From: Methanothermus fervidus DSM 2088
GTDB lineage: Archaea > Methanobacteriota > Methanobacteria > DSM-2088 > Methanothermaceae
Assembly (NCBI GenBank): GCA_000166095.1
Contig: CP002278.1
Span: 704,001-768,000 of the forward strand
DNA length: 64,000 nt
Direction: 5' to 3'
Shown: positions 47,591 through 58,060 of the stretch, in pieces
Numbering within the stretch: position 1 is the stretch's first letter
Layout: each line of letters opens with the position of its first letter
The notes under the pieces: model-generated
The model's input: the letters and a program-made list of their open reading frames with translations, nothing else
Database searches by the model: none
What the model was told of the DNA's origin: nothing
Translations under genes and position numbers: made by a program

Positions 47591-47908
47591 TCATACACCT
47601 CCAAATTTAAGTAAAATTAAAGCGAAAACTATCAATCCAAATACAAATCCATATATCATGTTTGTAATTTTTCCCTGAGTTATATAGATACCTTCTCTTC
47701 CTGGATATGACTCTGGAGGAATTGTATTGGGATCTAAAGAATTATAAAGATTATCCACAGCCACCTCCAATTTATCCAACTCTTTATTTAAATCGTCCAT
47801 TGAAAGAACAATTACATCTCTTCCAAGTGCAGTACTAATGACACCAGCTGATGGATCCAAAGCTAAATTAAATTCAGGTGCTACATGAATGAAAGGAAGC
47901 ATTTCCAT
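47591..47908 (-). CDS. mtrB: Tetrahydromethanopterin S-methyltransferase subunit B
   Basis: 105-aa subunit with a soluble N-terminal part ([20 protein letters not shown]) and one C-terminal membrane helix ([18 protein letters not shown]). ATG follows GGAGGTTG. Ends two bases before the mtrA TTG. Confidence 0.94.
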   Translation of the reverse strand: MEMLPFIHVAPEFNLALDPSAGVISTALGRDVIVLSMDDLNKELDKLEVAVDNLYNSLDPNTIPPESYPGREGIYITQGKITNMIYGFVFGLIVFALILLKFGGV

Positions 47909-47937
47909 TTTTATACAACCTCCAAGTGTTTTATAAT

Positions 47938-48768
47938 CTATTGTTCTTCTTCAGGCCACCAGCCTGTTCTTTGTACTATTGTGTTCTCGAATACATCCTT
48001 GACAAACATTTTCATAGATATTGCCCAGCCAACAGCTGCAACTAGTGAAATTAGCCACCAATATGGATTCTTTATTATGGAGAGTATGCCTACAATTGCC
48101 ATCATTGCAAATCCTGCTGCTAATGCACATTTCAATGTTCTGTATTGATCTTCATTTGGACCTAAGCAGGCATTAAATGGATGTTGAATTGCCATTGCAC
48201 ACATAAAGTATAAGGCAGGCATATAACCTGTGAGAAGTGTTGGATTAAGTAATCCTGACCCTGTCATTAAATAACTACCTGCTATAGCTGATGAAAATGC
48301 TAAAACAGATAACACACTAGCTCCAGCTAACTCTGTCGTACATTGTACAAATATAGGTATTTCCATTTTTATGAAAACTCTACCTACAATTCCAGAAACT
48401 GCACCTATGATTAATGCAATTATTAAAGCTGCAATAGGTGCTAATAATGAAGGTATCGCTTTAGATAGTAGTGGAACTGAGACACCCATTATAGTTGATA
48501 ATAAACCTACCGCACCTAACATTGCTCCAATTGATGGTACTCCAGTACCTAATCCGTAACTTGCAACCCTTCTTACTGCATCGGCACCCCAGAAAATTGC
48601 ACATACACCACCAAGACCTGCAATTACAGGACCAACCACTGGAATACCTGAAAGATAAATTCCTATTAAACCACCTATTGTTCCAAAAGCTATCAAACGA
48701 ATAGGTGGTATTTCTACCTCAGCCACTTTAGTAGGCGCACCATGTCCACCAGTAGCGGGTGCTACCAT
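47938..48768 (-). CDS. mtrC: Tetrahydromethanopterin S-methyltransferase subunit C
   Basis: 276-aa integral membrane subunit with about seven hydrophobic helices, part of the sodium-translocating core with MtrD and MtrE. Start [28 protein letters not shown]. Its ATG overlaps the mtrD stop (TAATG) with GGAGGTG inside the mtrD end. Confidence 0.95.
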   Translation of the reverse strand: MVAPATGGHGAPTKVAEVEIPPIRLIAFGTIGGLIGIYLSGIPVVGPVIAGLGGVCAIFWGADAVRRVASYGLGTGVPSIGAMLGAVGLLSTIMGVSVPLLSKAIPSLLAPIAALIIALIIGAVSGIVGRVFIKMEIPIFVQCTTELAGASVLSVLAFSSAIAGSYLMTGSGLLNPTLLTGYMPALYFMCAMAIQHPFNACLGPNEDQYRTLKCALAAGFAMMAIVGILSIIKNPYWWLISLVAAVGWAISMKMFVKDVFENTIVQRTGWWPEEEQ

Positions 48769-49475
48769 TAAAATGCACCTCCTTTAGCAATTATTAGTGT
48801 TAATATAGCTATCACAAATGATACTATTAAACTACCTACAATTCCACGAGGTAAACGGTGTATTTTAGGATCCCAAAGTCCTTCTGTTGTACCTCCAATG
48901 TTATAGGATGCTAAAACTGCATTAACAAAGAACATTCCAAGAGCATATGCCACAGCAATTGCTTTAGCACCAAGATCTCCAAAATATGGTATTGTCACTA
49001 AAGCATGATATAATGCCCAATATACTAATGCTCCACCAACTCCACCAAGGAAAGCTCCCATGGCTCCACTTATGTAAGCTGATGTAGGTGCTCCATGTCC
49101 TTCTGTACCTGGTGTAACATATTTCTCTTGATTCCAACCAGTAATTGGATCTTTTTTTCTCTTAGCAATTGTTGGCACTGATCCAATACCATACACAAGA
49201 CAAATGTTTGTGAAAAGTCCTGTCAACGTAATCATGACTGATGCACCAATGCCTCCTGCAAGTAGAATCATCCAGAGAGGTTTTTTCAATGCCATTCCTG
49301 CAACAATTAAACCTGTCATTGATGCACCAGCTGCAAGTTGGGTTGTACCTGTTGGTATTCCTGAAGATGTTGCCATTGCTCCTGATGCTCCACCAACAGG
49401 TACTAAATGAACTCCAGCAAAAACAGACATTCCACCTAGAGTTAAAGCTGCAACCAAAGTTATAGGATCTATCAA
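48768..49475 (-). CDS. mtrD: Tetrahydromethanopterin S-methyltransferase subunit D
   Basis: 235-aa integral membrane subunit, six or seven helices, Gly/Ala-rich (LAAGASMTGLIVAGMALKKP, GGVGGALVYWALYHALV). TTG 49475, six bases after GGAGGG, gives MIDPITLVAALTLGGMS; the ATG at 49514 starts inside mtrE and is rejected. Confidence 0.94.
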   Translation of the reverse strand: MIDPITLVAALTLGGMSVFAGVHLVPVGGASGAMATSSGIPTGTTQLAAGASMTGLIVAGMALKKPLWMILLAGGIGASVMITLTGLFTNICLVYGIGSVPTIAKRKKDPITGWNQEKYVTPGTEGHGAPTSAYISGAMGAFLGGVGGALVYWALYHALVTIPYFGDLGAKAIAVAYALGMFFVNAVLASYNIGGTTEGLWDPKIHRLPRGIVGSLIVSFVIAILTLIIAKGGAF

Positions 49476-49476
49476 T

Positions 49477-50355
49477 TTACTCCCTCCTGTATGGTCCATA
49501 CTTTTCTCTTGCATGTTTTTCTAATCTATTATTTATTACTATCAACAATATTACGAAAAGAAATGCTGCAAGTATACTCCATTTTTCAAACACTATATCG
49601 AACCAAAATGTGAAAAGCACTATTAATCCAAATGCCATTCCTGTTATAGGAGATCCATATTTAACTGTGAAATTACCTACTTCCATAGGACTTCTAGCTC
49701 CAAGCACTCCCTTTCTTGTTATATCTCCATGACTAGCTACTGGTATTCCTCCTCCAAATTTTTTATGTACGAACTCCGCTTCTGCTCCATAGTATACATC
49801 GCCAACTGCTGAACCTATTGCACCTATAGTCATTCCCCATATCATCCCAATGACAGGTATTGGGAATGGATGTGCAAATCCCTTTACAGGTAAAGTCATT
49901 AAGTATGCTACTCCAGTTATACAGAAAAATACTATAAATGCATGTCCAGCTATTGGTCCTAAGTTCTCTGTTAACATATCTAAAAATACTGGTTGATTAA
50001 AAGTAGCTGATCCAGATACTCTACCTAAATATGCAGTTGTTGAATATGCTAACCATATAAGTGTTGTAATTGCTGCACCTATTGCCAGTGCAATAACTGC
50101 AGGAAGATGTAGATATAACATTGCAACTGTTATTGCCCCAGATACTCCACAAAATGTACCATATGCAAATGGTTCTCCAGCTATTGCCTTATTAAAAAAT
50201 CTATGTAAATTACCCATCTGCGGTGCTAACTGTACTTGTGAATTTGGGTTACTTTGTGATCCTATATTGGTCTCTACATCCTCAATTGTTTGTCCTATAA
50301 TTGCAGAAGCTGTTGTAAGTGCCAAAATACCTAAACTAGCCACTGCGGGGTCCAT
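49477..50355 (-). CDS. mtrE: Tetrahydromethanopterin S-methyltransferase subunit E
   Basis: 292-aa membrane subunit, thought to lie on the sodium path. DPAVASLGILALTTASAIIGQTIEDVETNIGSQSNPNSQVQLAPQ is typical of the family's N-terminus (shown split: residues 1-20 are membrane-like, then a polar external loop). About six helices. First gene of mtr, 112 nt after mcrA; AAGGAGGA precedes the ATG. Confidence 0.95.
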   Translation of the reverse strand: MDPAVASLGILALTTASAIIGQTIEDVETNIGSQSNPNSQVQLAPQMGNLHRFFNKAIAGEPFAYGTFCGVSGAITVAMLYLHLPAVIALAIGAAITTLIWLAYSTTAYLGRVSGSATFNQPVFLDMLTENLGPIAGHAFIVFFCITGVAYLMTLPVKGFAHPFPIPVIGMIWGMTIGAIGSAVGDVYYGAEAEFVHKKFGGGIPVASHGDITRKGVLGARSPMEVGNFTVKYGSPITGMAFGLIVLFTFWFDIVFEKWSILAAFLFVILLIVINNRLEKHAREKYGPYRRE

Positions 50356-50416
50356 ATCATTCCTCCTTTTAACTTTATTAACTAAGTTATTACTTACTAA
50401 TTCTTTAAAAAGTTTT
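50356..50416 (-). promoter_or_regulatory. Candidate mtr operon promoter
   Basis: Between the mcrA terminator and mtrE. A weak TATA element (CTTTTTAAAG on the minus strand, about 50404-50413) could start an independent mtr transcript with a leader near 30 nt. Read-through from mcr is also possible. Confidence 0.35.
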
Positions 50417-50451
50417 CGGAAAAAATAGAAAAGAAAAAATCAAAAAATTTT
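50417..50451 (-). terminator. T-rich terminator after mcrA
   Basis: On the minus strand the sequence runs AAAATTTTTTGATTTTTTC, then TTTTCTATTTTTTCCG, four T-tracts in a row just after mcrA. Typical archaeal terminator; partial read-through into mtr has been reported for this gene order in related methanogens. Confidence 0.5.
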
Positions 50452-50467
50452 GAATTATGTTAAGAAT

Positions 50468-52135
50468 TTATTTACCAGCAGGCCTTATTAAGTCTCTTTC
50501 ACCCTCTGGCTCAAATTCACGTAATGCTCCTTTAGCAAATTCGCCACGTGGATTTGTCCAATCGAATGGTAGATTGTCATCTGCAAATGCAACTTTAACC
50601 AATGGATTTAGACAATAGGCATCTCCTCTTGCAATATGTGCTGCCTGAACTATACCTGCATATTCTCCTAGATGACCAACATTCATTGCATAGTTTGGAT
50701 AGTTAGGTCCACGTAGTTCAGCTGGTAATCCTTCATCACTTCTAATTGAATATGTGTTTGCAGCTCCACATTGGTCTTGTAAGTCATAGCCATAGAATCC
50801 TAGTCTTGCATGACATTCTTTATGTAGTATTTGTGATAAGTACCAACCACTTAATCCTGCTTGAGCATTGCCTGCTGCAAAGGCTGTTGAACATCCAGAT
50901 GCAGCTGCAGCAATCGCTGCTCTTTGTGAACCTCCAAAGTGATCTTCCATTAATGTTGGATATTCTTCATATTGTTCAAGACTGTAAAGTGTAACTTCGG
51001 TTGCTACATCAAGTATTGTGTCGAAATCATGTGGTGCCTCTGCTAGTCCACCATATTTGTCTTCTACGTATTCTTTACCATAGTATGTGAAATCATCAAG
51101 TATGTTGTCGGTATACGATGCTGTAGCATATTGTGTGAATCCTACTCCACCTGACATGTAAGATCCTAGCCATATTTGGTCATATAGCATTGCTCCAGAA
51201 GCTACTACATCTAATGCCACTCTCACAGGGTCTTCATAATGTACTCTGCTACTCTGGACAATGTCTGCTAGAAATCCAAATGGTACTCCTCCTGGTTCAT
51301 TTTCACCTCTAGCTCTTCTAACAGGTAGAAATGTACCTAAATGTATAACTTCTGCATGTTTTGCAGCATATGCGAAATCTGCCGTTGCAGCTTCTCCAGC
51401 AGCTTGTTTATATGCAGAAATCATTGACATTCCTATTTGCATTGCTGACCATCTTGATGTAGTTGCACCATCACAAGTTCTAGAAACTATTGTTGGAATT
51501 CTAACTGCTTGCCATATAGAATCTCCAATAGCTTTTTTCAATTGCTCAGCTTGGTGTTCTGGGAACTGTTTGTTTATATCTATTAAATAACAGGATTCTA
51601 TTTCATCTGCTAATTCATCGTTACCTGTAAATACTTTTACATAACTGTCTGCAGTAAGTCCTGGATGTGTTTCTACCATGTGCTCCTGTACTACTGCAGC
51701 TCCAGGCATTGCGTGGTTTACAGTTTCTAAATAATGATTTATAGTTTCTGGTGTCACTTCTTTACCTAATCTCCTTTCAAGAATTCTATGTGCATGATTT
51801 AGTCCTACAATAACAGTTCTTCTTATGTCATCCCAGAATTGCTGCATTGCAGCATTGTTTACAAAATGTAGGTCATCGCCTTCAACAAATGTATCTGTGG
51901 TAGAAACTTGATATGGCATTAAGACTCTTTGTCCTAATGGAGTACCAATGTCTGGGTTGTATGCAGGTATGCCTCTTTCCTTTGCAACTTTTTTACCATA
52001 CTCTACAAATTCTTTCTTTCTTTCAGATTGTTTCCAACCACCTAAAGTATAGAAAGTTGTTTTTCTTTCTTTAGGTTCTTCTTTAAATTTTTTCCTTAAT
52101 GCATCAACAAACAATTTTTTTCTTTCTTCAGCCAT
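50468..52135 (-). CDS. mcrA: Methyl-coenzyme M reductase I, alpha subunit
   Basis: 555-aa F430-binding alpha subunit of MCR I. Modified-residue sites are conserved: [12 protein letters not shown] (His), [13 protein letters not shown] (Arg), [13 protein letters not shown] (Gln), [13 protein letters not shown] (thio-Gly and Cys). The sequence is close to MrtA but differs at most silent sites. Last gene of mcrBDCGA; AGGAGGTG precedes its ATG. Confidence 0.97.
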   Translation of the reverse strand: MAEERKKLFVDALRKKFKEEPKERKTTFYTLGGWKQSERKKEFVEYGKKVAKERGIPAYNPDIGTPLGQRVLMPYQVSTTDTFVEGDDLHFVNNAAMQQFWDDIRRTVIVGLNHAHRILERRLGKEVTPETINHYLETVNHAMPGAAVVQEHMVETHPGLTADSYVKVFTGNDELADEIESCYLIDINKQFPEHQAEQLKKAIGDSIWQAVRIPTIVSRTCDGATTSRWSAMQIGMSMISAYKQAAGEAATADFAYAAKHAEVIHLGTFLPVRRARGENEPGGVPFGFLADIVQSSRVHYEDPVRVALDVVASGAMLYDQIWLGSYMSGGVGFTQYATASYTDNILDDFTYYGKEYVEDKYGGLAEAPHDFDTILDVATEVTLYSLEQYEEYPTLMEDHFGGSQRAAIAAAASGCSTAFAAGNAQAGLSGWYLSQILHKECHARLGFYGYDLQDQCGAANTYSIRSDEGLPAELRGPNYPNYAMNVGHLGEYAGIVQAAHIARGDAYCLNPLVKVAFADDNLPFDWTNPRGEFAKGALREFEPEGERDLIRPAGK

Positions 52136-52152
52136 ATTTAAACACCTCCTAA

Positions 52153-52902
52153 TTATTCAGGGGAAAATCCTGCTTCTGATCTTAATTGATGAATTCTTTG
52201 TACAATTTCAAGGAGATCTTTATCTTCTCTGTAAGGGATATTATCTATTCTATATATTGTCGTTTTTTCTTTAAGAGTTTCCTCATCAAGAGGTTCTCCA
52301 AGGTCTATTGGTTCATCAAATTCATCTCCGATCTGATTCTTGACCATTTTTACTCTGCCAGTTTCTTCATCATAAACCTGTCTTCGTAACATGTCGAACA
52401 TCATTCCATTTTCATCTAATCTTAGTGAGTGTCCATGAACAGATTTTCCTCTAATCCCTGTTCTAGCTGGATCAAAAAACTCTGTTTCTATTAATTCTTT
52501 AGCTATTTTTTCAACGTCTCTCTCTCTAGCTTCAATTATTTGTCTTCCTGATAAAGTACCAGCATCTGCACCTCTGTATCTCCATAAATATGCTCTTGAT
52601 CTAATATATGGTTGTGCTGGTGCAAAATACACAGAATCTGTAAATTGTACATATCTGACTCTATCTCCAGCTTTTGCACCTTCAGTTGGTTCAACAATGT
52701 CTTTTATTGGATCTTCTGGCTCATCTAATTCTTCAAGTGGAGGATGAACACTTGGATATTCTTCACCAGGGGCTCTATGTCCTAATATCCTAACTACATC
52801 TTCATCTGAAATTTCTCTCAATTTTTCTAATTCTGCATCTGGGTTCATAAATTTCCTTCTATTTTCAGCTATTTTCGTAGATCCAGGATAGAATTGGGCC
52901 AT
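52153..52902 (-). CDS. mcrG: Methyl-coenzyme M reductase I, gamma subunit
   Basis: 249-aa gamma subunit. [18 protein letters not shown] start, [38 protein letters not shown] and [20 protein letters not shown] near residue 150. AGGAGGTG before the ATG, 18 nt after mcrC. Length normal for MCR I. Confidence 0.96.
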   Translation of the reverse strand: MAQFYPGSTKIAENRRKFMNPDAELEKLREISDEDVVRILGHRAPGEEYPSVHPPLEELDEPEDPIKDIVEPTEGAKAGDRVRYVQFTDSVYFAPAQPYIRSRAYLWRYRGADAGTLSGRQIIEARERDVEKIAKELIETEFFDPARTGIRGKSVHGHSLRLDENGMMFDMLRRQVYDEETGRVKMVKNQIGDEFDEPIDLGEPLDEETLKEKTTIYRIDNIPYREDKDLLEIVQRIHQLRSEAGFSPE

Positions 52903-52920
52903 ATCTAAACACCTCCTAAT

Positions 52921-53532
52921 TTAATACTCCAAACGTGTTAAAACATTAAGCCATTTTTTAACTTTATTAACAATTTCATCTAATTTCTCCTGGGGGCAGG
53001 TTTCGCCTCTCACAACCCCACTTACAATGTCTACAACGATGCCTTTTGTTTGAGGTTTATCAGGCATTACTGCACGCGTCTTAACACCGATTTTTGCAAA
53101 ATCTTCAAAATCTACTGGATATTCACACACAATAATGCAAGGAACATCGACGTTCCTTAGTATTAAACGAGCCTTGTAGATTATGTGATATCTGACAGCT
53201 CCCAAATGTACCAAAGCCAATTTATGTCTTCCTATTTGTTCTGCCTCTTCAGGAGTAATTCCAAAAAGCCCTCCCGCCCCAGCCTCAGGTGCATCACTTG
53301 GAACTCCAGCTCCAGCATTTAATACCAAAGTACTTACCTTTATATCATTTTCTCGCAATGCAAAGGTTATTTCACAAATGGGTTTAGTTATATGTCTTCT
53401 TCCTGGTGACATTGCAACAGCTACAACATCGCCACCACATTGAGCAAATGTACCTCTTTGGGCCAAACCTCCTCCTTCACCTAGCCCCATTGTTTCCCTA
53501 CAATCTACAATATGTGTTGTTCTTCCAATCAT
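52921..53532 (-). CDS. mcrC: Methyl-coenzyme M reductase I operon protein C
   Basis: 203-aa McrC protein, found only in MCR I operons and linked to the ATP-dependent activation complex of MCR. Pieces: [45 protein letters not shown] and [14 protein letters not shown]. It starts directly after the mcrD stop. Its absence from the mrt operon is the usual difference. Confidence 0.94.
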   Translation of the reverse strand: MIGRTTHIVDCRETMGLGEGGGLAQRGTFAQCGGDVVAVAMSPGRRHITKPICEITFALRENDIKVSTLVLNAGAGVPSDAPEAGAGGLFGITPEEAEQIGRHKLALVHLGAVRYHIIYKARLILRNVDVPCIIVCEYPVDFEDFAKIGVKTRAVMPDKPQTKGIVVDIVSGVVRGETCPQEKLDEIVNKVKKWLNVLTRLEY

Positions 53533-53979
53533 TTAATCACGTTTTTTCTTTTTTGTTTTTGGTATTATTGATACCCTATCTTTTAATCTAGCACTTTGAT
53601 CTGTCATTCCTACTAACTCCGTTGGTAACTTATCAACATCCTTACCAAATTTTATAGCATCAGTCACCGTTTTTTGTCTTCTAAAGAATGTTCCTGGAAT
53701 TAATTCATATTTAAATGGAAATACTTCATCGCAAACTTCTTTAATTTTTTCCATTGTCTTTTTATCTTCTATTTCTACAAATATTCTCCCTGTTTTAACT
53801 TTAAGTTCTATATCCTGACCTTTTACATTTATAACTCGTCTATCAGGGTGTTCTCCTGCTGGTAATCTTTGACCTTGTATTATCATTCTTTTTATACCTT
53901 CAATCTCCCCAAGCTTATTCAACAATTTTTCAGTTGTCTCAGCACTGAGGAGTCGATGTGGAAATATCTCTACATCCAT
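53533..53979 (-). CDS. mcrD: Methyl-coenzyme M reductase I operon protein D
   Basis: 148-aa McrD. Starts [20 protein letters not shown], and has the basic [34 protein letters not shown] core. It may help load or assemble MCR. Gap of 28 nt to mcrB. The tail is rich in Lys (KTKKKKRD). Confidence 0.93.
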   Translation of the reverse strand: MDVEIFPHRLLSAETTEKLLNKLGEIEGIKRMIIQGQRLPAGEHPDRRVINVKGQDIELKVKTGRIFVEIEDKKTMEKIKEVCDEVFPFKYELIPGTFFRRQKTVTDAIKFGKDVDKLPTELVGMTDQSARLKDRVSIIPKTKKKKRD

Positions 53980-54007
53980 TTCCTGCCCCCAGGATCCACA
54001 GTTAGCT

Positions 54008-55339
54008 TTATACTTTATCTTTTATTTCGGCTGCAGCCTCTACAACATATTTTAATGGCTCTCTAAATTCATCTACTTTACTAAACACGTCTTTTATTAA
54101 TCCTGAAGTTAATTCTGGTGAAAACATTTGTGTTCCAGCATCTAATGCCATTGCAGCGGCAACACAAGGAATTGCAAATCCTTTACTATGCCTTGTCACA
54201 ATGTGGTTTCCATTAAATATTCCAGGTCCTCCACCACCATAGATTGAGTGACTGAAGAATGAGAAACCTACAGCTGTACCTTCTGCCCTTCCAAAATCAA
54301 CGCCAGGCAGGCCAGTTTCAAATTCAATAATGTCATTGTAGTAAAGAATTGTTGACGATACACCTTGAGCTGCTCTTGCAGCTCCTTGATTAACAATTGT
54401 AGCTGCTACTAATCCAGCTGCAGCATATGCATTCCATAATGCCAAATCATCTGTACCATATACCTTATATCCATTTAATTCTTTTTCAACTTTTATTACA
54501 CCATCTTCTTTTGCTCTTTCAACAACGTCCTCAACAACTGATCCAACTGTTCCATCCTTTCCATTAGCTTTAACTAAATCATATACCAAATTATCAGCGT
54601 TTAAGCCCTGATATGCTAGACCAAGTAAATGCAATCTTTCAAATTTTCCAACAGCGTCTCCCATTTCAAACATTGCCGTATGTTCTAGAATTGAAGATAA
54701 AGCTACAGCCTGCAATGTATTTTTAAGTGTTGCTGCTACTATGTGATTAACTAAAATGTTTCTTAATGCGTATCCAGGTCCTTCTAATTTTTGAGGTATA
54801 TCTAACATTGTAGCAATGTTTCCACCGACGTATTCTACAGATTGTGGATATCTTCCCAATACAGCAGCTTTAACCATGTTTGCATCATAGATGCTAATGT
54901 CACATACATCAATTATTGATTGTATAAATGCTGATGCTGTAACAAGAGGTGCAACAGAGTATTCAGCAGCAGATTCTAATCTTGATGAAGGTACTTTAAC
55001 TAAAGCTCTTTTACCATCATGTAGTAACTCTACAACTGTATCATCGCCCTCTTCCACTTGAATCATTTCTTTGGCTTTTTCAGCAATTGCTTCAGCATTA
55101 TCTATGACATCAACATCAAGTTCTCTACCAGGTATGTGACAACCAGAACCTCCAACTTTTGCGCTTCTTAATGCATTTTCAATTCCTTCTAAATTTACAG
55201 CAACTGTTCTTTTGATGTCATGTATAATTTTCTTTATTGCTGTATTTCGCAATGGACTTAAAGCCTCAATAGGTACTTGTTCTTCAACTAAGTTTCCCCT
55301 ATCATCATACAAATCTACTTTATCTTCATATTTTGGCAT
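54008..55339 (-). CDS. mcrB: Methyl-coenzyme M reductase I, beta subunit
   Basis: 443-aa beta subunit of MCR I. The active-site segment [18 protein letters not shown] holds Phe361 and Tyr367. RBS AAGGAGGT lies before the ATG. First gene of mcrBDCGA. A 105-nt stretch (54216-54320) is identical to mrtB, and a 77-nt stretch (54568-54644) differs at one base, although the rest of the two genes has diverged. Confidence 0.97.
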   Translation of the reverse strand: MPKYEDKVDLYDDRGNLVEEQVPIEALSPLRNTAIKKIIHDIKRTVAVNLEGIENALRSAKVGGSGCHIPGRELDVDVIDNAEAIAEKAKEMIQVEEGDDTVVELLHDGKRALVKVPSSRLESAAEYSVAPLVTASAFIQSIIDVCDISIYDANMVKAAVLGRYPQSVEYVGGNIATMLDIPQKLEGPGYALRNILVNHIVAATLKNTLQAVALSSILEHTAMFEMGDAVGKFERLHLLGLAYQGLNADNLVYDLVKANGKDGTVGSVVEDVVERAKEDGVIKVEKELNGYKVYGTDDLALWNAYAAAGLVAATIVNQGAARAAQGVSSTILYYNDIIEFETGLPGVDFGRAEGTAVGFSFFSHSIYGGGGPGIFNGNHIVTRHSKGFAIPCVAAAMALDAGTQMFSPELTSGLIKDVFSKVDEFREPLKYVVEAAAEIKDKV

Positions 55340-55426
55340 TAATTAACCTCCTTTTTAAATATCTTTTTGTGAATAATTGTATAAATTACATATTTAATGA
55401 AATTTTCTTTTACAGTCAAGTAGAAA

Positions 55427-55435
55427 AATATATAA
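55427..55435 (-). promoter_or_regulatory. Box A promoter of mcrBDCGA
   Basis: On the minus strand TTATATATT within CACTTATATATTTTTC. A start about 25 nt on, near 55405, gives a leader of about 65 nt to mcrB. A second weaker element (AATTTATACA, about 55374-55383) is closer. Confidence 0.6.
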
Positions 55436-55448
55436 GTGCAGAAAAATG

Positions 55449-55460
55449 ATTATATATTAG
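55449..55460 (+). promoter_or_regulatory. Box A promoter of the mmp10 operon
   Basis: ATTATATATTAG, only about 15 nt from the mcr box A and on the opposite strand. Expected start near 55480, leader about 50 nt. The two box A elements lie close enough for the initiation complexes to interfere or be co-regulated. Confidence 0.55.
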
Positions 55461-55530
55461 AGTTACTCCTAAAACTGTCTCATATTTTTTATTTCAATAG
55501 TATTATTACAACTACATAAAAGTGAAAAAA

Positions 55531-56796
55531 ATGCAAATAATTGCAGATGTTGGAGGTAGGCCAGGCAAAGATTGCGGAGGCTTTTGCAAGTATTGTTACT
55601 TTAGAAATGTAGGTAAATTTAAACCATTTGGATGTAAAAATTGTCCACCAGGCAAAATAGGATGTAAAGTTTGTACAAAAGAAATAGCAGAACTTAACAA
55701 TGGTTTTTTACCTCCAGCGTTTGTAATATCAAATATTCAATCAAGCCTTCTTATGTATGGACACAAAAAAGATGTAAAGATTAATATTAGTGGTGGTGGA
55801 GACGTCAGCTGTTATCCATATCTTCTTGATTTAACAAGAGAAATAAACAATTTAGGTTTACCCATACATCTTGGATATACAAGTGGTAAAGGAATCGATG
55901 ATGCAAGAATAGCATATGAATTAATAGATAATGGCGTAGATGAGGTAACTTTTACAGTATTTTCTGTAAATCCCAAATTAAGAAAAGAATGGATGTCAGA
56001 TAGAAAACCAGAAGAATCTCTAAAAGCATTGAAAATATTTTGCGAAAATATAGAGGTTCATTGTGCTGCAGTGATAATACCTGGTGTAAATGATGGTGAG
56101 GAGTTATATAAGACTTGCGCCAAGCTGGAAGAATGGGGAGCTGAAGGATTTATATTGATGAGATTTGCAAACTATAAAAACCAAGGATTAATTTTAGGCA
56201 ATGGGCCAATAATTAAAGGAGTTGAACCACATACATTGGAAGAATTTTCTGAATTAGTTAAAAAATTAGACAAAGAGTTTGATTTGAGGATAACTGGTAC
56301 TCCCTTGTGTGATCCAAAAAATGGTGCACCATTTGCACTTTCACGTGAAGAAAATAAAGAATTTTTAAAAATATTACCAAAAATAAAAGGAGAGGCTACA
56401 ATATTAACAAGTAAAATAGCTGCCCCATATATATATAAAATAATTAAAAATTTAGGTGCAGAAGACAAAGTGAATGTATATCCAACAAAAAAAGATATAG
56501 GATGTTTAATTACACGTGAAGACCTCAAAGACGTTGATTTATCTAAAATCAAAGACACTGTAATAATTCCAGGACGTGCGTTAGTTCATGACATGGAAGC
56601 AGAAAAAATCCTTAGTAAAGATGGAAATAAAAGAATCGTAGTTAGAGGACCTGACAGATTGTCAGTTGATGGTGAAATGAGTGGGACAATGTCAGAGTAT
56701 GATGTAATAGAAACTGAAATGGAGGCATGGTACGAGTTAATTAATATAATAAACTTCTATGGGTTAAACCATGAATACCATAGTTATAAGCCCTGA
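55531..56796 (+). CDS. mmp10: Mmp10: radical SAM methyltransferase for an McrA arginine
   Basis: 421-aa radical SAM enzyme (methanogenesis marker 10), which C-methylates an Arg in McrA using cobalamin. Cluster motif CGGFCKYCYF (C-x3-C-x2-C) near residue 15, then a Cys-rich CKNCPPGKIGCKVC segment and NISGGGDVSCYPYLL. ATG 55531 is preferred to GTG 55522, which gives only three extra residues. It diverges from mcrB. Its end overlaps the next gene by 26 nt. Confidence 0.88.
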   Translation: MQIIADVGGRPGKDCGGFCKYCYFRNVGKFKPFGCKNCPPGKIGCKVCTKEIAELNNGFLPPAFVISNIQSSLLMYGHKKDVKINISGGGDVSCYPYLLDLTREINNLGLPIHLGYTSGKGIDDARIAYELIDNGVDEVTFTVFSVNPKLRKEWMSDRKPEESLKALKIFCENIEVHCAAVIIPGVNDGEELYKTCAKLEEWGAEGFILMRFANYKNQGLILGNGPIIKGVEPHTLEEFSELVKKLDKEFDLRITGTPLCDPKNGAPFALSREENKEFLKILPKIKGEATILTSKIAAPYIYKIIKNLGAEDKVNVYPTKKDIGCLITREDLKDVDLSKIKDTVIIPGRALVHDMEAEKILSKDGNKRIVVRGPDRLSVDGEMSGTMSEYDVIETEMEAWYELINIINFYGLNHEYHSYKP

Positions 56797-58060
56797 ATTC
56801 TACAATTATGGATCATTAGTTGTTGCAGGTATACTTAAGAATTTAAAACATAAAGTGAATTATTTTAAAGGATTTAAAAATAAAATAAATGCAGATATTA
56901 CTTTTATAAGTCTCCAATCTACAATTCATCTTCTCAAATACCAAAAAAATATAAATTCAATTGATTCTTTTAAAGTTGTAGGTGGACCAGTAACAATGGA
57001 TCCTAGCATGGTCTTTAAGTATTTGGATGTAGATGCTGTGATGGTAGGGGAAGCTGAAAACAAATTAGAAAATTTTATGAGAAAATTTGAAGAAAATAAA
57101 TTAGATGAAATTGAAGGAGTAATATTAAAAGATCAAAAAGATGAAATTCCTAAAATGATACATTCTAATTCTTTGGATAGACCCCTACCATATATACCTC
57201 CAGACATCAAAAATGAAAATATAAGGGGCGCCAATGTTTACATAGAAACTCACAGAGGATGTCCTGGTAACTGCGGGTTTTGTCAAGTACCAAAATTTTT
57301 TGGAAGAGAAGTGAGAAGTAGAAAATTAAATGAAATTGTAAATGAAGTAAAAGAATTCGTAAAAATGGGTGCTAGGAGAATTGCCATAAGTGGGGGCACA
57401 GGAACTTTATATGGATGCAAAAAATTCAAAGAAATCAATGAAGAAGCTTTTATAGAGTTATTAAAAAATTTGAGTAAAATTACAGGAAAAGAAAACTTAA
57501 CAATACCTGATATACGTGTAGATACAGTTTCACCAGAAATAATGGAGGCTATAAGTAAATACACAAATGGATGGGTATTTTATGGAATAGAATCTGGCAG
57601 TGAAAAAATTTTAAAGAAAATGAATAAAGGCATCAAAATAGAAACAGTTTATGAAGCTGTAGAACTAGCTAGAGAACATGGTGTTAAAGTTGCTGGATCA
57701 TTTATAGTAGGGTATCCTGGTGAAACAGAAGATGATTTTGAGGCTACATTAAGTTTAGCTGATGATTTAATGTTAGATGATTATTTTGTAAGTATAGCTG
57801 AACCAATTCCAGGTACTCCTCTTGCTGAAGAAGTTAAAAACCTTCCACTAGATAAAAATCCTGTATTTATGGAAGTAAATGATACAAATGTTTCAACAAT
57901 TGCTGAGTTTAGAGCATTGAAGCTCATGCTGGATTCATATGTTTTTAGGAAAATACCAATGCCTATGACTGAAAAGTTATTTAACATGATTTTAAAAGAA
58001 GTCAAATCACAATCAAAACATATAAAAACCGTAACTTACATGATTAAAGACATGATTTAA
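56771..58060 (+). CDS. mgmA: B12-binding radical SAM protein, probable McrA glutamine methyltransferase
   Basis: 429 aa. An N-terminal Rossmann-like corrinoid-binding part (FYNYGSLVVAGILKNLKHKV, VVGGPVTMDPS) is followed by a radical SAM barrel with THRGCPGNCGFCQVPK (C-x3-C-x2-C) near residue 160 and SFIVGYPGETEDDFEA near 305. A family of this type, encoded beside mmp10/mcr, carries out the C-alpha methylation of Gln in McrA. The Gln (GGVGFTQYA) is present in both alpha subunits here. Symbol assigned by place and family, not by close comparison. Confidence 0.7.
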   Translation: MNTIVISPEFYNYGSLVVAGILKNLKHKVNYFKGFKNKINADITFISLQSTIHLLKYQKNINSIDSFKVVGGPVTMDPSMVFKYLDVDAVMVGEAENKLENFMRKFEENKLDEIEGVILKDQKDEIPKMIHSNSLDRPLPYIPPDIKNENIRGANVYIETHRGCPGNCGFCQVPKFFGREVRSRKLNEIVNEVKEFVKMGARRIAISGGTGTLYGCKKFKEINEEAFIELLKNLSKITGKENLTIPDIRVDTVSPEIMEAISKYTNGWVFYGIESGSEKILKKMNKGIKIETVYEAVELAREHGVKVAGSFIVGYPGETEDDFEATLSLADDLMLDDYFVSIAEPIPGTPLAEEVKNLPLDKNPVFMEVNDTNVSTIAEFRALKLMLDSYVFRKIPMPMTEKLFNMILKEVKSQSKHIKTVTYMIKDMI

